Source: Amanita rubescens (lineage: Eukaryota; Basidiomycota; Agaricomycetes; Agaricales; Amanitaceae). Taken from it: a DNA stretch of 64,000 bases. Where the stretch lies: assembly GCA_015039365.1 (NCBI GenBank), contig WION01000022.1:186001-250000 (forward strand). Reading direction: 5' to 3'. Under the pieces are notes generated by a model. The model was not told where the DNA came from, did no database searches, and saw only the letters and a list, made by a program, of their open reading frames with translations. How positions within the stretch are numbered: position 1 is the first letter of the stretch; the number at the start of each line of letters is the position of its first letter. Position numbers and translations under genes: made by a program. Positions 40,596 to 52,741 of this stretch are shown in pieces.

Positions 40596-43500
40596 ATGCC
40601 TGCACCTCATGTGCCCCCTCCCCAGACACAGGCAGCATATCCAACCGATACTCCCACCAGAGCGAAATCTGCCCTTAATCGACAATTGGGAATGAACGCA
40701 GCGGCTATCAAGTCCATTGTTACGCAGCAGTTAATGGGCAATGTCAGCATTGCGTCAACTTCCGACTTCCTTCAAGCAGTCTTACGGTTGTCCCTGAAGG
40801 CAGAGGAATCCTTCGATGAAATTTACACGCGGGTAAAACAGAAGTTTTGGATAGGCGGTAAACCTCGTCGTGGAGGGCGATGGAGAAGCTTTCCCACCAA
40901 AGCCAAGGCGAACTTATGCGAGTCCGACTATTACGCTCCATTCGTCGACCTTGCCAATGGCGTCAGCGACCACTGCAAGGCGCTTAAACTGATTGACAAC
41001 GAGAGTGTAGAAGGCTACTGGGTCTCCAGGCCACATCAAGCGCCCAAGACACGAGATCTCGACCATCCCATGATCAAGCCTGACATCGTCCACGTAACGA
41101 AGCCGCAGGCTTTCCGTGCCCTCGACAAGAAATTATCAAATGTTCAAGTTCAAGAGGACGGAAATTTCGAAAAGGAAAAGGTATGCCTCGTTTTATGTTG
41201 GGTATGATACGAATGCTAACACAACATGCGGAAAGCGTAACATGAGTCGAGTCTGGTGGTTACAAGTCCACACGGTAGTTGAAGTCAAAGTTGCAGAGAC
41301 ACCTCATTTAGAGGACTTGAACAGTGCCGTTATTCAATTGTGCTCGTACATGCGTCAAATGTTTGGTGAACAGCTGGATAGGCGATTCGTGATTGGGATG
41401 CTCCTATGTGGCGACAATCTTACTCTGTGGCTTTGCGATAGATCAGGCCTTGTCGGTACATTAGAACCAATACGTATCCATCAAGTAAGTGAAAGAATAT
41501 TGTTGTCATCATCCCATTAACAGGGAGTCGCAGGACCCTGAAATGTTTATCAAAGTCCTTCTAGCGTTCGCTACACTCCCGGCGAAAAAACTAGGCTGGG
41601 ATCCTACCATGCGTATTTATCAATCCCGGTCGAGAGGTCGGAACCGAGAACCAATCCCCTCTTACAAGATGGCGCCGACTGATAAGGATTTCCAAACGGA
41701 TTCGTATCAAGTTAATTGGGTCATCTCCATGCCTATGAAAGGCGATCCTAATCAACGTGAAGACTTTGTCACGCTCCGGGCGGCTATCGCCGCGAGCACA
41801 TACGATTTATGTACTCGTGGAACCATCGTGTGGCAAGTCGTCAAGCTGAAGGACTTCAAAGAGGGAAATGCGAACAAGAAGGTGAGATGACAGATTCATA
41901 CTTCCATCATGGCTCTCATTGACCGTTCCGTAGATATTTATATTAAAACAAATTTGGCGGCCGCTTAGGACCGACGAATTAGATCGCGGAAAGTGGGCCA
42001 AAGATCCAGATCAGAAGCCGTTTGAGGCTGAAATGTATGATGCTGCGGGTATGGGCCATCGCGTGTACTCTTCCGAAGATCTCGACGAGAGTTGCACTCT
42101 TAAAATTCGTGACGGTCTTAACGCGGAATCGCTTCACAAGGCTACAGAATGGAACGAGCGGTTCCAAACCCTCATGCTACGCTCTCGCAGTGCACAAGAG
42201 CGAACGGAATCTCAGGAACCTTTCACCTATTTAAACTGCACTGAACCGCCCGACTATGGTATTTTTTACCACCTAGATGATCATGTCCCTGCATGTCGTG
42301 TCCAGGCCCGTTTACTACTAGAGGAATGGGGCTTTCCCTTGAAATACTTTCTCAATCTCCGGGAGTTGTTAGGTGCCATACGAGGCGCGGTTAAAGGTAA
42401 ATAGACCACGAGACTTGGAGAATTTATTATTGCTGACTACCAATCTCAGACCACGAAAAGATGTACTTCGCGGGTGTTTTACACCGCGATGTCAGCATCG
42501 GAAACATTCTGATCACGCCTGCGATGGCAACAGACAAAGGCGCTGAATCGCAAGATTGCGGACAACTGATTGATCTCGATCATGCAAAGCGTGCCATTGG
42601 GTTTTCGCCTTACGATAAATATGATCCTACGGGAGCTATGCTCAAAAAAATGCATGCTCAAGTGAGCCGCTCGATCGATGATAGTGTTGTCATGCAAGCC
42701 TGCGTATACTATGGTCCAGAAAACGACGAAGATACTGCTGAATATTTGCGCAAGTTGCACCAAGCGGTGTATGGATCGAGGAAGGCAGAAATCCTGACAA
42801 TGGAACAATTAGGATGGATAGCATCCGTGAGTTTGACTTGATCTTGTCTACGAGACGATTCCAACGATTTCAGGAAAAATGGTGTCTCAGTGACAGACCT
42901 CAATTCTCTGACGAAAAATCCAAAAACCCTCCTCGTACTGTACGTATCCATGTTACTTTATTCTGGGGAATATCGCCGTTAAAAGGCAATTAATCTGCCC
43001 AAGGGTACCATTCAATTTATGAGCGCAGAAGTCATGCTTTCCAAAAACCTTGCTCAGTCTTTCCGGACCGAGCACTTTACACACAATTCTATACATGACA
43101 TGGAATCCTTCTTCTGGGTCCTCGTCTACATTTGCCTCACGCGTAACGGTCCAGGAGGTAAGCGACGCCCAGAACTGACGCCTCCTAAGCAAGGTGGTCG
43201 TTCCACACTTTACAATACGATCCAAAAAGTGTTCGAAAACACGAACCTATCGGATCTCGCGCTCCAACGACAGAATCTCGTTATGGATCTCCTTTTATTC
43301 AAGCAGGAGATCCTTAATCACTTTCACCCTTACTTTGGACCCTTGGAACTGATGATGGAGAAATGGTACACACTTTTGCAACGGGCACAGTATCATCATT
43401 CGATTGAATATGATCATATCCATATTCATGTCAAGGCAATTCTCGACGAAGCCATCATGAATTTGCAGTCAGACGATCCCAGCTACGCTGATGGTACGAT

Positions 43501-44098
43501 TATAGCCTCTCAAGCTCGAGAAAAGTGGTGGCATGAATCACCGATATCTGTGGCACATCCAAACGTTTCACCCATGGCTCCGCTACCCACTCGAACAATG
43601 GAATCACCAACGACCCCTACGCCGACGGCTGGGCCGTCAACAGCGAATTGGCAAGAGAGGAATGTGAAGAACAGGTCACCACTTTCTCCATCGCACACCC
43701 TAAATTCGCGAGTTGCTCACCCCCAAAATGCTCGCACATCTCCACGTTCCCCGTTACATCGGATGGCTTATAGAACCTCGGGGAAGAGGAAATTACAGGA
43801 CGAGTTATCATCGGTACAGGCTCGCGAGAGTCTTGCGTCTCCTCAGAAACGACTACGATCAACCAAGGCACACAATGAAGTAACCACGGACGCCGAGGCG
43901 CCAAACAGAAGGCGACCGGCTGCTACGTCGTCGAGCGGCGGCGTAGGATCGTCAATGAGAGTGACGCGTTCATCCTCTAGGACAGCGCAGAAGAATGCAA
44001 ACATCGCAGAATCATCAACCTTGGTGGCACAGAGAGCTGCGAAGGGAAGGAAGAAGATGCGCCAGGATTCAAAGGGCAAGAGCGGAGATATGCGGTGA
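40596..44098 (+). CDS. FunK1-type fungal protein kinase (copy B)
   Basis: Paralog of the kinase at 2186-5649 with the same intron positions and very high identity through most of its length. Kinase motifs are intact: LHRDVSIGNIL near 42480, LIDLDHAKR, GTIQFMSAEVM (43000-43030) and MESFFWVLVYI. The segment between the catalytic loop and the next intron (about 42510-42835) differs strongly from copy A in both sequence and length, although flanks on both sides are nearly identical. The low-complexity Ser/Pro/Arg tail is kept and is 11 residues longer (ends GKSGDMR). Targets unknown; a nuclear site is plausible from the basic tail. Confidence 0.9.
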
Positions 44099-44149
44099 TT
44101 TCATGTACTTTTAGGACATTATGATTATGATTGATTTGACGGTTCAATA

Positions 44150-44700
44150 AGCTATGTTTTTGATGCTCGCAATACTTTGACGGTTTGACCACTCGCAACT
44201 TTGTAATAGTTCCACGGCTACATAAATCGTCCGCGCTTGAAGCGATGGGCGCCCTGAGTGTAACAAAACCCTCGCGTCGAGTAGAATCGCCTTTTACAGG
44301 CATAGATATGACTGATTGCGATTGATACGATGCAATTCTAAAGTCGTCCAAACAGTGGAGGCTGACGAATCCGCATGGTGGGATTCAATAATCCCACCGC
44401 TTCATCAGATGGGGGAGGTATTCGACAGAAGGAGTCTGACCCTGATGCAATTTGGACGTTGCTTATCAACTATTGGGCGATAGATTTCGTACTCATTGAG
44501 AAAATTTGATTAAAGGTACGTTTGCTCCAATATGGAAGTTGGCCTTGCAGCCACTTCTTTGTTCCGCAATCGAAATTCTAACAGCATCAACAGTTCGGAT
44601 CTCGCTTAGCCATGTGATGCATAACTTCAAAGAGCCATCGAGAGGTGAATCGGTCAAGTAGCCGATGTTTATGAAACTTCTCACGGCCGCAAATTCTTGT
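44150..44700 (-). pseudogene. Inverted FunK1 remnant downstream of copy B
   Basis: On the minus strand 44351-44160 reads DDFRIASYQSQSVISMPVKG, then FVTLRAPIASSADDLCSRGT, clearly matching the FunK1 exon that in copy B reads KDFQTDSYQVNWVISMPMKG and FVTLRAAIAASTYDLCTRGT. Further upstream on the same strand, 44690-44660 matches the FunK1 5' flanking sequence. All else is deleted or diverged. It is a third, older and inverted copy, non-functional. Confidence 0.8.
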
Positions 44701-45289
44701 TCCTATCGGACCCGCGGCCGAGCCCAAGTATCGCCTGAAATTCTTCGAAAGATACTATGTTAAACATGGTCAGGTCGAGAATAATATGGCATCCTGCCCA
44801 ACCGAGGCCTGTTAACGACGTGGTACAAAGCAAGATCTCTTGACTGATTAGTCATGCTGTGCATGATGATCTACTTGACGTTATCTAATCTGTAATCATG
44901 CCTTTTCACAAGTCACATCACCTTCAAGTCACTCAGTATCACTCACTAGCAAAGACATAATATAAAGCATGATTTCAAGCGCTAAGGAAACTTTGCATTA
45001 TCGATGGTTGCGCCCGTTCCACGCCAAGTCGTAGCCACTTATTTGGCCCTATCACCAAATGGACACTCGCACCTCGCCAACTTGATCAGTGAATTGGCAT
45101 ACATGGGGATCATCGGACGCTGGTCACCAGCGCTTTTTCAAAGTTCCGACTTGGAAATTGGTTCTCAAGCTTCCCTTTATTAGTCCCTCCTTATCGCCAT
45201 CGTTCTGCACCTATCTTTTCACCGTCCATACACATATCCATCGATTAACCTCCCCCCAAACTTCATCCGCATCTGTCAAGGCCCGTGAA
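44701..45289. other. Intergenic before the P-loop GTPase
   Basis: No gene supported. The plus frame 45089-45349 may hold a first exon of the next gene, but this could not be settled. Confidence 0.45.
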
Positions 45290-46278
45290 ATGCCAAAGGA
45301 AGGAAAGAAAAGGCAACCAAGTCAAGTCAACTGCCACGATCATGACTAAACTTCACTAATTATAGGCCTTGTCGTGTTCTCATCGTCGGTAGAGTGAGCG
45401 TGGTTGTATTCGCGTGAATCGAGTTAACAAAGGTCATGGCAGTCAGGATCTGGGAAATCGTCACTGATCAATGGCGTATTAAAGGAAGACGGGCTTGCGG
45501 TGGGTTCCCTCTCAGCTTCGCCTTGGATCATCGTTCTCACCTATACCCATAGGAAGTCTGTCATGATGATGCGGGAAAGGCTGAGATCGACCAGGAATTC
45601 ACCTCAAAGAACGACGAACGCTTCATTTTACACGATTCGCAAGGTTACGAACCGGGGAACTATAGAGTGTGCGAAATCTTAGACCAATTTATCAAGGAGA
45701 GAGGCCCAGATTCTAAGAGGCCTGTCGCCGAGAAGATCGATGTTATATGGTATGTTGTTAACAAATAGATTACTATGGAATTGAGTAAGGATCCCAAAAA
45801 GGCTATTGATCACTGTGCCATATGCTGGTAGTCGGCTTATCGAAAGAGGAGACGAGTACGTAATGAGATGGGTCAAGGATAAAAGTAAAGAAACAGTAGC
45901 GTCATTTCCTGTTGTCAACTTACTGAGTGATAATAGTTCCGGTTGTTGTCGTGTTCACGAAGAATGACCTCATGATTGCAGCTGCGAAGAATCGCATAAT
46001 GCAAGAGAACAATAAAGAAAGAGGACAGGAGCTTCAGAAACACAGCGAACAGGTTGCATCTAAGAGATATAACGAGGAATGTTTGGAGAAATTCAAGGAG
46101 ATCACTACCCATCCTTTGATCGACATCGCAGGGAAACTCACGGATCATGCTCTTATAGCACGTACGCGATTCTCCAGGCCAGCTATATTCTATTGATATT
46201 CATTTTTGCTCAGTCTCAGAGCCCGAAAGTTTGGTCGGGCTCAAGGATCTCACATTGCGGAAAGCACGCAATTTGTGA
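45290..46278 (+). CDS. P-loop GTPase (HSR1/AIG1-like G domain)
   Basis: Splicing restores a G domain: VLIVGRSGSGKSSLIN (Walker A/G1) forms when the intron at about 45397-45452 is removed, ERFILHDSQGYEPGN gives G3 (DSQG), VPYAGSRLIERGDE is a typical block of fungal members, and IPVVVVFTKNDL gives G4 (TKND). The C-terminal helix IAGKLTDHALIAR is followed by an intron and LSEPESLVGLKDLTLRK, ending TGA at 46276-46278. Fungal members of this family are multicopy and of unknown role. The start is uncertain: the ATG at 45290 lies upstream of a good branch/acceptor (ACTAATTATAG, 45355-45365), but no donor in correct phase was found. About 270 residues. Confidence 0.7.
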
Positions 46279-47579
46279 TTTACCCCTTATTCTATGTTGT
46301 GGACTAGGATCTGTCAGGCCCTGTCCTTCCTTGGACATTCTGTAAGATAGCGTCAACGTGTAATATTATACCGTCGTTGTTGCTTGGTACCCGTTGTTTT
46401 TCTTCGTTCATCTACGTCACATTTCTCTACATCGTTTTCTTCCGAATTCATCCATAGTCACATCGTTTCTTATTTTTGTACCTCGGCCCATGTTTCTCTG
46501 CACCTAATACGGTCTGAGTCACTTCTAGACTCTAGAGTTGGAACTTTTCCCACGGTTGCAAAACGACCACCGTGGACATCAACTAAAGTGCGAAGTGCGA
46601 ACTATGGCTATCCAAATTCGCATCGTCGAGATATGTCCACAGCTTATTTGTTATATATCGCCAAGTCACCTTTACTTCGACTACATACGCGGGACGAATC
46701 AAAAGCAACTACCAAGATTGTCAACCGGTGCATTGAACTCCCCCCCGGGACCCATAATGAGTATTTGTCAAGACTATTACTTGAATTTCTTGACAGAGTG
46801 TAGGCCACTTGCGATCATGGCGCTCTAGAATAAGAAATCACAGGGATTCTTTGTTTCATTTGATTTCGATTCGTTCTTTGGGAAGGCTAAGAAAATTAAC
46901 GCTGCGATCACATAGCATGTTTCCACCTCCATGGTCACCTTGCTACTCATCAAGCTACAATTGACTGTATATAGCACATTGGTAAGCACTCTCGGGACTG
47001 ATCACTTGTATATCTGAACCAGACACAGCATGACAACAGCCACACTCGTTATGACGAGATTTGATCCATAGAATAAAATATCACAGGGATTCTGCATTCC
47101 ATTTGTTTCGATTCGATTCGGCAAGATCAAGCAAATTGTGGCGAGTCCTATGGGAATGCGTTGAGCTTGCGTTAAGGAATCGACACGATGAAGCTCCGTC
47201 TTGAAGAACACGGGAAGAATGTCTGGTCAAAAGATGAATAGAGTCCCACTCCACGACAAAGGTATCACAACTATTTATACTGACTAAATATAGATATAGG
47301 TAGTCGAGGGAGTTATTGCCAAGAGACGAACGGTGAAACTACGCATGGAACACAAGTGAAGCAATCAACGGTTAAGGGGATCGCCCGGCGTTCACGGCGG
47401 CGGCGTTACGGAAATCAATACACCCGCCACCGACTCCACCTTCATGGGAACGCGCAAAGATGGCACTAATCGTTTTAGGCCGATGAATTTCGTCCTGCCT
47501 AGAGTATAATAAGTTCGTCGGTACGTACTCTTCTCTGTATTTTGCTTTTCTTTCCCTCTTGACCTGTCGTTACATTCAT
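46279..47579. other. 1.3 kb intergenic
   Basis: A short imperfect direct repeat is visible: AATAAAATATCACAGGGATTCTG..TTTCATTTG..TTTCGATTCG near 46830-46875 recurs near 47070-47120. No gene called. Confidence 0.5.
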
Positions 47580-49662
47580 ATGCGCGGTCTAGGGATAATG
47601 CGGGCAACGATCTTAGCTTTGGCAAGCATCATCGTACGTACGAAGATTGTGTGCGCGTTGAATAATTGGAGCGAGCCATGTACCTCGGGCACCTGTTCAT
47701 ACGGTAACTTATCCAAAACTTGCTTGACTACTCATCATTGAAAGATGTCCATGGGATATGTATACAGATCTTCCAGACACGCAAGGGGGGTATTCAGGAA
47801 CACTAGAAATCGTACGTAGGTCATTTCGCTATCTCCAACTCACCGTAAAAGGCTGGCTACAGTGGGGTTCTCCCATCTCCGACATAACAACTGCCGTAGG
47901 CTGGGAAATTATGGATTGTGAGCAGAATGCTGTGGAGCAAGACATTCGACTTGTCTGTACATCTTCCGCGGCTGCTTGCGACCACCTGTACTTAAGTGGT
48001 GGAGCAGAGGGAAAGATTGTGCGACTGCCTGAATCCGTAAGCCATATCCCGCAGATTTTCCCGCAGCTGCAGAAGATTGAGCCCTCCGCAGTGCGGAAGA
48101 AGCGCATTTGCCCGTGTAGCCAGAGCTTGGGTGTCAGATGATCAATCTATGCCGATGACTTTGGAAAGTCGCCACACGGGAGTGAATGGAATGCTGCCCG
48201 AGGTCAAAGCATTGCATTTGGATACAAATTTTGATGCCGTCAATCCAAATCAGTTCGTGGTTTAGTTAACAAAAAACCGTGCTACTAATACTATAAGCAG
48301 GACGGACCCAGTCCATTTCTCGATTCTGGCGAAGGGACATATATTCAACAAGAGTGCCAATTTGCCAATCAATGTAACGGGTGGGGCCACCTTCATGCAG
48401 ACAGTCAGCTGTCCCCCTCTGAATCTCGGTGTTGAGATCGATGTGAATGTCACTGCTCGTGCAGATATTACGATTGATCTTTTCGTTAATGGAACATTAA
48501 CATCGAACATATTACACCATTTTGGCATATCAATGGGTAAGCGTTCCTCTTGAAATCTGGACACCGTAATCAACCTTTCCATAGGTCTGTCTGCAGACGT
48601 CAACGGGTCGTTGGCATTGCAAGCTGATATAGAGGTGCGCAATTTTCTTTGGCATAGAATGAAGGGCTATCATCTAAGTAGCGCATCACAGGCAACTCTG
48701 GATTCGGGTCAGGTGACGATCTTTGAAGTCGGGTTACCTGGTCTTGATTTTCCCAAGTAAACAGTTTCGGATCCTGTCAAACTGTTCTCATCTCCATTAT
48801 CAGAATATTTTCGTTGGGACCCACGTTCCAAATCAACACTCAGGTCATTGCTAATTTTGACTTGGCCCTTGGTGCGCAGATTGGAATGAACTATCATATC
48901 GACAACGCTATTATTGCGATTCCTTCACACGGCACGCCCAGCAACAACTCCGTCAGCCTTCGCGAGTCTCGTAAGTCCGTCCCTTGAAACACCAGCCAAA
49001 ACACGCTGAATCCCTTGATAGCTCTCCAACTTTCCGCAACTCCATTCATCAAAGCAAATGGAAGCATAGAAGGCCACCTCATTCCAACTCTGAACCTCGG
49101 TATCAGTGCATTCGGCAAGCGAGTGCAGTCTGGGATCTATATCGCGCTCGATAGTGCGGCTGTATTAAATATCTCGCTCGAAGAGGTTAATGCGACACAA
49201 AATATAAGCCGTCAATACGACGCGCTCGATCTCGAGCATGGCCGCGACAATACCGATATCAGGGCTGTTGAACCCAGAAGCGATACGGCATTCGAAGGCT
49301 GCTTCGAGGTTGATGCTGCACTCGACTTCAATGTAGGCGCCGACGCCGATTTTCTCAACCTCTTCCAAGCTGGTGATCAATGGACGATTTTCCAGGAAAC
49401 GTTCCCGCTGTACAAGGTAATCATTTCTCACCTCGTGTATAATGTGATTTAACGATGGTTTTTGCAGAAGTGCTTCGGCAAATCTGCGAATACTACTTCG
49501 GACTTGGAGATGAGATCTCTACGGCGCAAGACCGCGGGGAATAGTAGTGGTGGTACGGCCTCTAGTTCTTCCTGCGCCAAGTCCAAGACCGCCAGCTTTA
49601 AATGTCGCATTCCGACTTTTCTAGTGCAAGTGGCGAATCAGACCATATCGGGGACTAACTGA
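47580..49662 (+). CDS. Secreted glycoprotein of an Agaricomycete family (possibly DUF7223)
   Basis: The leader MRATILALASIIVRTKIVCA (from the second ATG at 47598) is a likely signal peptide. The mature part has conserved Cys and Trp blocks: NNWSEPCTSGTCSY, SDITTAVGWEIMDC, CDHLYLSGGAEGKIVRLPES, CGRSAFARVARAWVSDDQS and VKALHLDTNF. The second half is rich in Asn-X-Thr/Ser sites and beta strands (NVTARADITIDLFVNGTL, AVLNISLEEVNATQNIS). The final exons contain a Cys pair and a Ser-rich tail, ending at 49662. About eight introns. The family occurs widely in mushrooms, but its role is unknown to me; a cell-wall or surface protein is an inference. The domain name is from memory and tentative. Confidence 0.7.
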
Positions 49663-50660
49663 GGAGGTTCTGATCGAATATATACCATAGAGATAAGATA
49701 ACGGAAGAAGGCTAAACTGGTCAATATCGCAGGGTCATCGCTTCCTGTTGCGGACGCAAAGTATACAAGTTACAACTTTTTGATGTGAATGTGACGTGTC
49801 GTGTGCGTCCCGCGCGATACGCCACCGTAGTACTAGCGTACTTGGTGAACGTCGACGATCTCCGAGTCGTATCTCGGATTTGGTGAGAGAAGGGTGGCTC
49901 CATACCTATCCAGCCCTGCTATGGCACGCGTTGGCATTAGCGCCTTGGGGCCCTTTGCCCTACTAGTCCTAGGACCTGCGCTAGTCAACTTTTGAACAAG
50001 CCGCATGGTTTTATTTACCCATCGTTAGTGTTACCCTCAAGGGTTCTGAGTGCCCTATGCCCAGGTGGCCTCACACGCGTCGCAGGGTGTATATACGCGA
50101 CGTACGTGCGCATCCCAAACACGAAATCATTACTTTCCTTGAGGCTGATACAGTTGCTACTTACATACACGCTCTTGACATGTCCGCATTCAAGTCGGTA
50201 TTCTTGTTACACTACTTACATTTGATTAGTAGTACAATTTATATACTATACCTCGCGTTCGCTCTCGTCTCTATGCGCCAACAACGCCGGTAAAACAAAA
50301 AACAAGAAACGGAAACCGGTCCCCTTGAAGCATGAAACGTATACGACGGGGACTGTTTTTTTTAACAGCGACACTTGAATTTTATGAAACACGCGCGTGG
50401 GCGAGGATGGGTGTGCAGTAAGCAAGTAAATTGATATATAAAACACCGCTCAAGGGTGTTTAAGATCATGTCTGCTCTCTTTTTCTTTTTCTTTTTTAAA
50501 AAAAAAGATGTTGTTGTAATGTGCTTATCGATCACATATGACGAGAAAACTTGAAGCAGAAAATGTACAAGTAGAAAAAAGAAAAGAAAAAAGGGGGAGG
50601 CGGAAACATTGATGAACAATGATTTGATTTGGGGGAACAAGAAAAAATCGTGGGCAACGA
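49663..50660. other. Intergenic between convergent genes
   Basis: This 1 kb separates two genes that end towards each other. It contains polypyrimidine/poly-A tracts (50480-50512 and about 50577-50600) that probably belong to the NAP1 3' region. No gene supported. Confidence 0.6.
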
Positions 50661-52216
50661 TTACTGTTGCTTACATTCCTCTGGGTCCACGTTGTTACTT
50701 GCGACAGCACTACCGCGACCACCCCGCCGTTGACCCCGTCTCGTATACGGCGGGTTTCCGCCATCCGAATCCGAATCCTGTCAACCCCGCACTCGAATTG
50801 AGCCTTGTCGTCAATGGAAAAGGGTACCACGACATACACACCTCATCCTCGTACTGGTCTTCGTCCTCATCGTCCTCGTCCATGTCTTCATAATCATCCT
50901 CGTCTTCATCCATCATGTCGAATTCGAGAGCTTTGCCCGTAAAGTAGTCCACGGCACGTGGAATGATCTGCGTGGCGGTCAGAAAAAAAAGATGCGGGAC
51001 GGACGCGGAGCAAGCACCTTTTCTTTGAAATCTTCACCGATCTGGTAGTCGACTTCGAGTTTACTCTCGATCTCTTCGAGCTCTTCTTCGTCGAGATCTC
51101 CATTCTCGATTGCGTCATCGGATATAGGCTGAGGCGGACTGAAAAAGTTGAAAAAGGACTCTGTGGGTTTTGCCTTGCGAACCAGTCGCGTACGGTTGGT
51201 TGCTAAAAAACCGTGAGGGTCAGCTACCAAACGCGCATATATATAACAACAACTAAAAACTCACTCTTGTTTCTCTGTTTCTTGATTTCAAACTCTTTCG
51301 TAAGATCTTGGTCTTCCTTCCACCTGATCTCAGTTCCGATCGAGCGATCATAAACGAAATCTCCAGAGTATCCTACTTCATCCTGGTAAAGATACGTCTT
51401 TTCGAGAGATCCATTTTCGAAAAACTCGTTTTGGCTAAAGATAAATTGGATTTTGAAGCCTGGTTTGCCTTTGAGTTCCGGGTCGGACTCGTCATCAAGA
51501 TAAGCGAGCCGAATGTCGATAAGATGTTTCAGGGCCTTGGCGTCCCGATCGGTGATGATATCGTTCAGACCAACGTGGTTTCTAAGGGCTGTGAGCCAGA
51601 ATTCGGGGATTGAGGCAGCGTTGGGTGGTGTGTCCTTCGGGAGGGGAGTATACTCTTCGTCGTCCTTTTGCGAATATTGCTCGCCTGCTTGGATTTCTTC
51701 CTGCGTGGGGACGGCTTGGCCGGAGATCAAGGCATGCCTGCGCTCGTACAGCGGCTTTTGCAGGCCCAAATACTGAGAGGGGTTCATTTCAAAAAGAAAA
51801 AAAGAACAAGATGGCGTGAGATGTGATCTCTAATTATCCGCAAAAGGCGAACAGACCTTCTTCTCCAATTCTAAACACTCGCGTTTGTACTGATTCTGGA
51901 GTTCGTTCTGTTTGACTTGGATTCCTTTGAGAGCTTCGACGCTGAACTTGACTTGGATGGGGAGAGACTCGATGTAGCCGGATGCTTTACCGACGAGTCC
52001 GGCGAGTTTTCCTTGGACAAGGCCGAGCATTTGGGCTTTGATGTCTGATAGATTAAAAGCATCATCGCGCTCCTCTTGGGCCTCGTTGTCCTCTGAGATA
52101 TCTGGGACTGTGGGCCTAGAAAGACCAAGGGAGATGGGTGCATGGGTTAAAGGTGTATTCTGTGGTGTGGGTGCAGTAAAGTTATTGGCAGAAGAGATGG
52201 GTACGTTGGAAGACAT
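50661..52216 (-). CDS. NAP1: Nucleosome assembly protein NAP1
   Basis: Histone H2A/H2B chaperone that shuttles between cytoplasm and nucleus. Starts at the ATG 52214-52216. Exons read the long dimerisation helix (ALKGIQVKQNELQNQYKREC), YLGLQKPLYERRHALISG, IPEFWLTALRNH, the beta core GFKIQFIFSQNEFFENGSL and SIGTEIRWKEDQDLT, then ESFFNFFSPPQ and YQIGEDFKEK. The acidic C-terminal tail (DEDEDDYEDMDEDDEDED) follows, and a last small exon ends NNVDPEECKQQ, the usual fungal NAP1 terminus with a CKQ-type end. Six exons or so, all frames intact. A single-copy housekeeping gene. Confidence 0.95.
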
Positions 52217-52294
52217 TTTTTGTTGATTTTTTTAGAGAATTTTCAAAAAAGAAGAGAAGAGACGTAGCTGGGGAAGGATGACTAAGGTATTTGT

Positions 52295-52678
52295 TTATAT
52301 TTTGGCAGCCGATTGTAAGCCGGGACCGCGCGGCGGAGCGCCGATCTTGGCCTCGGTGATGTTTTCTTTTGGTTGGACGGGAGAAGTGGGCGTTGAGATC
52401 TGGTGATTCGCCATGACCAATTGCCCCTCGTTCGCGGAGGAAATCTTCTTCTCGCGCGTCGACGGCGTTGTGTAGGTTTCGAAGAACCCTTGCACGTTGC
52501 CGGTGAATGGGCTGACAAGGTTATCTGAGCCCGCACCGTCGCCACAGGTGCTGAACTTGTCAGTCGGGCGATGACATGTTTCCCGGGCTTACGGCAGAGA
52601 CGCGAGAGTAATACCGTCACGCTTTTTAGGGGTTTCTAGAGGTCTGACATCCTCCTTTTTCTTTCTAGGATCGATCAT
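52295..52678 (-). CDS. Small conserved-looking protein, unknown
   Basis: Two exons. Exon 1 starts MIDPRKKKEDVRPLETPKKR at 52678; an intron of about 42 bases (GTAAGC..CTGACAAGTTCAG) joins it in phase to TCGDGAGSDNLVSPFTGN and the end at 52295. The result is about 113 residues, basic at the N-terminus and otherwise polar, with no membrane segment. I do not recognise it. Its ATG lies 63 bases from that of the divergent Zn2Cys6 gene, so the two share a promoter. Confidence 0.6.
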
Positions 52679-52741
52679 TATGAGGTTCCCTTTAACTTCC
52701 CGTCTTCTTATGAACGCTCGTTCTCTGCTCTCGCCTTCAAA
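52679..52741. promoter_or_regulatory. Compact divergent promoter, 63 bp
   Basis: Lies between the starts of the small unknown gene (minus) and the Zn2Cys6 regulator (plus). It is rich in TTCC/CTTCC and TCTGCTCTCGCC pyrimidine stretches and has no TATA box. Confidence 0.6.

Larger units (their letters stand above)
38440..44120 (+). repeat. Direct segmental duplication, copy B part (matches 1-5700)
   Basis: GH31 3' half, spacer, FunK1 kinase and about 20-50 bases beyond its stop are collinear with 1-5700. Coding identity looks above 93% by eye; introns and spacers are also alignable. The right boundary is close to the kinase stop in both copies. The left boundary cannot be seen because copy A runs off the window. 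Confidence 0.9.

Noticed and set aside
45397..45452. Initial view of the GTPase locus as a pseudogene lacking the P-loop.
   Set aside because: Splicing GTGAGC..GGCAG restores a perfect GxxxxGKS motif and the later exons are in phase.
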